64,000 bases of DNA from Ralstonia soli. Its GTDB lineage: Bacteria; Pseudomonadota; Gammaproteobacteria; Burkholderiales; Burkholderiaceae. Positions 63,951 to 64,000 of the stretch are shown one piece after another. The notes beneath the pieces were generated by a model. That model made no database searches. It was given only the letters and a program-made list of their open reading frames with translations, and had not been told where the DNA came from. The position numbers and the translations under genes were made by a program. Numbering within the stretch: position 1 is the stretch's first letter; each line of letters opens with the position of its first letter. Location of the stretch: positions 310,001 to 374,000 of the forward strand of contig NZ_JAMXHT010000004.1 of assembly GCF_023955655.1 (NCBI RefSeq). The letters are read 5' to 3'.

Positions 63951-64000
63951 TCACGCAGCCGGCAACGGCACGCACGCCGTCGCAATGTAGCGCTCGGCGT
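63951..64000 (-). CDS. Possible 3' end of dxr (1-deoxy-D-xylulose-5-phosphate reductoisomerase), partial
   Basis: Reverse-strand frame ending in TGA at 63951 shows AERYIATACVPLPAA as the last 15 residues. In related genomes dxr stands directly upstream of rseP, and the amphipathic tail would fit the last Dxr helix. The other two frames give either a basic string or a later stop. Identity rests on gene order, so low confidence. Confidence 0.35.
   Translation of the reverse strand, partial: AERYIATACVPLPAA

Overview
The window is GC-rich, gene-dense chromosomal DNA of a beta-proteobacterium. Protein style, the gene orders guaB-guaA / ratA-rnfH / smpB and rseP-bamA-skp-lpxD-fabZ-lpxA-lpxB-rnhB, and the divergent ppsA/ppsR pair fit Ralstonia (pickettii/solanacearum group) or a close Burkholderiales relative. 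The genus is inferred from recognition, not from a search. I see no tRNA, rRNA, CRISPR array, insertion sequence or integrase.

Positions 1 to about 39,300 form an accessory 'low-oxygen and stress' block: erythromycin-esterase-like protein (partial), zinc-ribbon protein, PfkB-type sugar kinase, two phasin-like proteins, a repeat-bearing exported peptide, an envelope operon (rhomboid, polysaccharide deacetylase, glycoside hydrolase, serine hydrolase-NamZ fusion), PolX, BON proteins, a ribosome-hibernation factor, two zinc alcohol dehydrogenases, a nitroreductase, a kinase/ATPase fusion, CBS-pair proteins, a phosphoribosyltransferase, a Mg2+ P-type ATPase, acetate kinase and a MaoC-phosphotransacetylase fusion, a tripartite ABC exporter, a PAS histidine kinase with NarL-type regulator, an FNR/Anr-type regulator with all four cluster cysteines, three universal stress proteins, a DksA/TraR-like protein and a DUF4010 membrane protein. 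The gene set resembles the low-oxygen-activated (lxa) locus described in Burkholderia cenocepacia (recalled, not searched).

The strongest observation is regulatory. I find 15 FNR-like dyads (reference TTGAT-N4-ATCAA, 14 bp; one exact, the others 6 to 9 of 10 conserved positions) in the gaps of this block. From 14 of these dyads I place 17 promoters. Sixteen have a -10-like hexamer starting after exactly 21 nt and one after 22 nt. Together they could drive nearly every transcription unit of the block. The FNR-type regulator encoded at 30,761-31,561 is the obvious candidate to read them. This would be one oxygen-controlled regulon of roughly 40 genes, covering acetate fermentation, ribosome hibernation, PHA granule proteins, stress proteins, cell-wall turnover and export.

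A strong rho-independent terminator (39,337-39,374) closes the block. From there to the end the window is core genome: guaA, a membrane protein, guaB, a DUF4124 protein, rnfH, ratA, smpB, an SPFH/NfeD pair, ppsA and its regulator ppsR, a three-gene lipid-type cluster (M24 peptidase homolog, alpha/beta hydrolase-SDR fusion, PF10118 metal hydrolase), a TrmH-family methyltransferase, then the envelope-biogenesis series rnhB, lpxB, lpxA, fabZ, lpxD, skp, bamA, rseP, and probably the last codons of dxr at the right edge.
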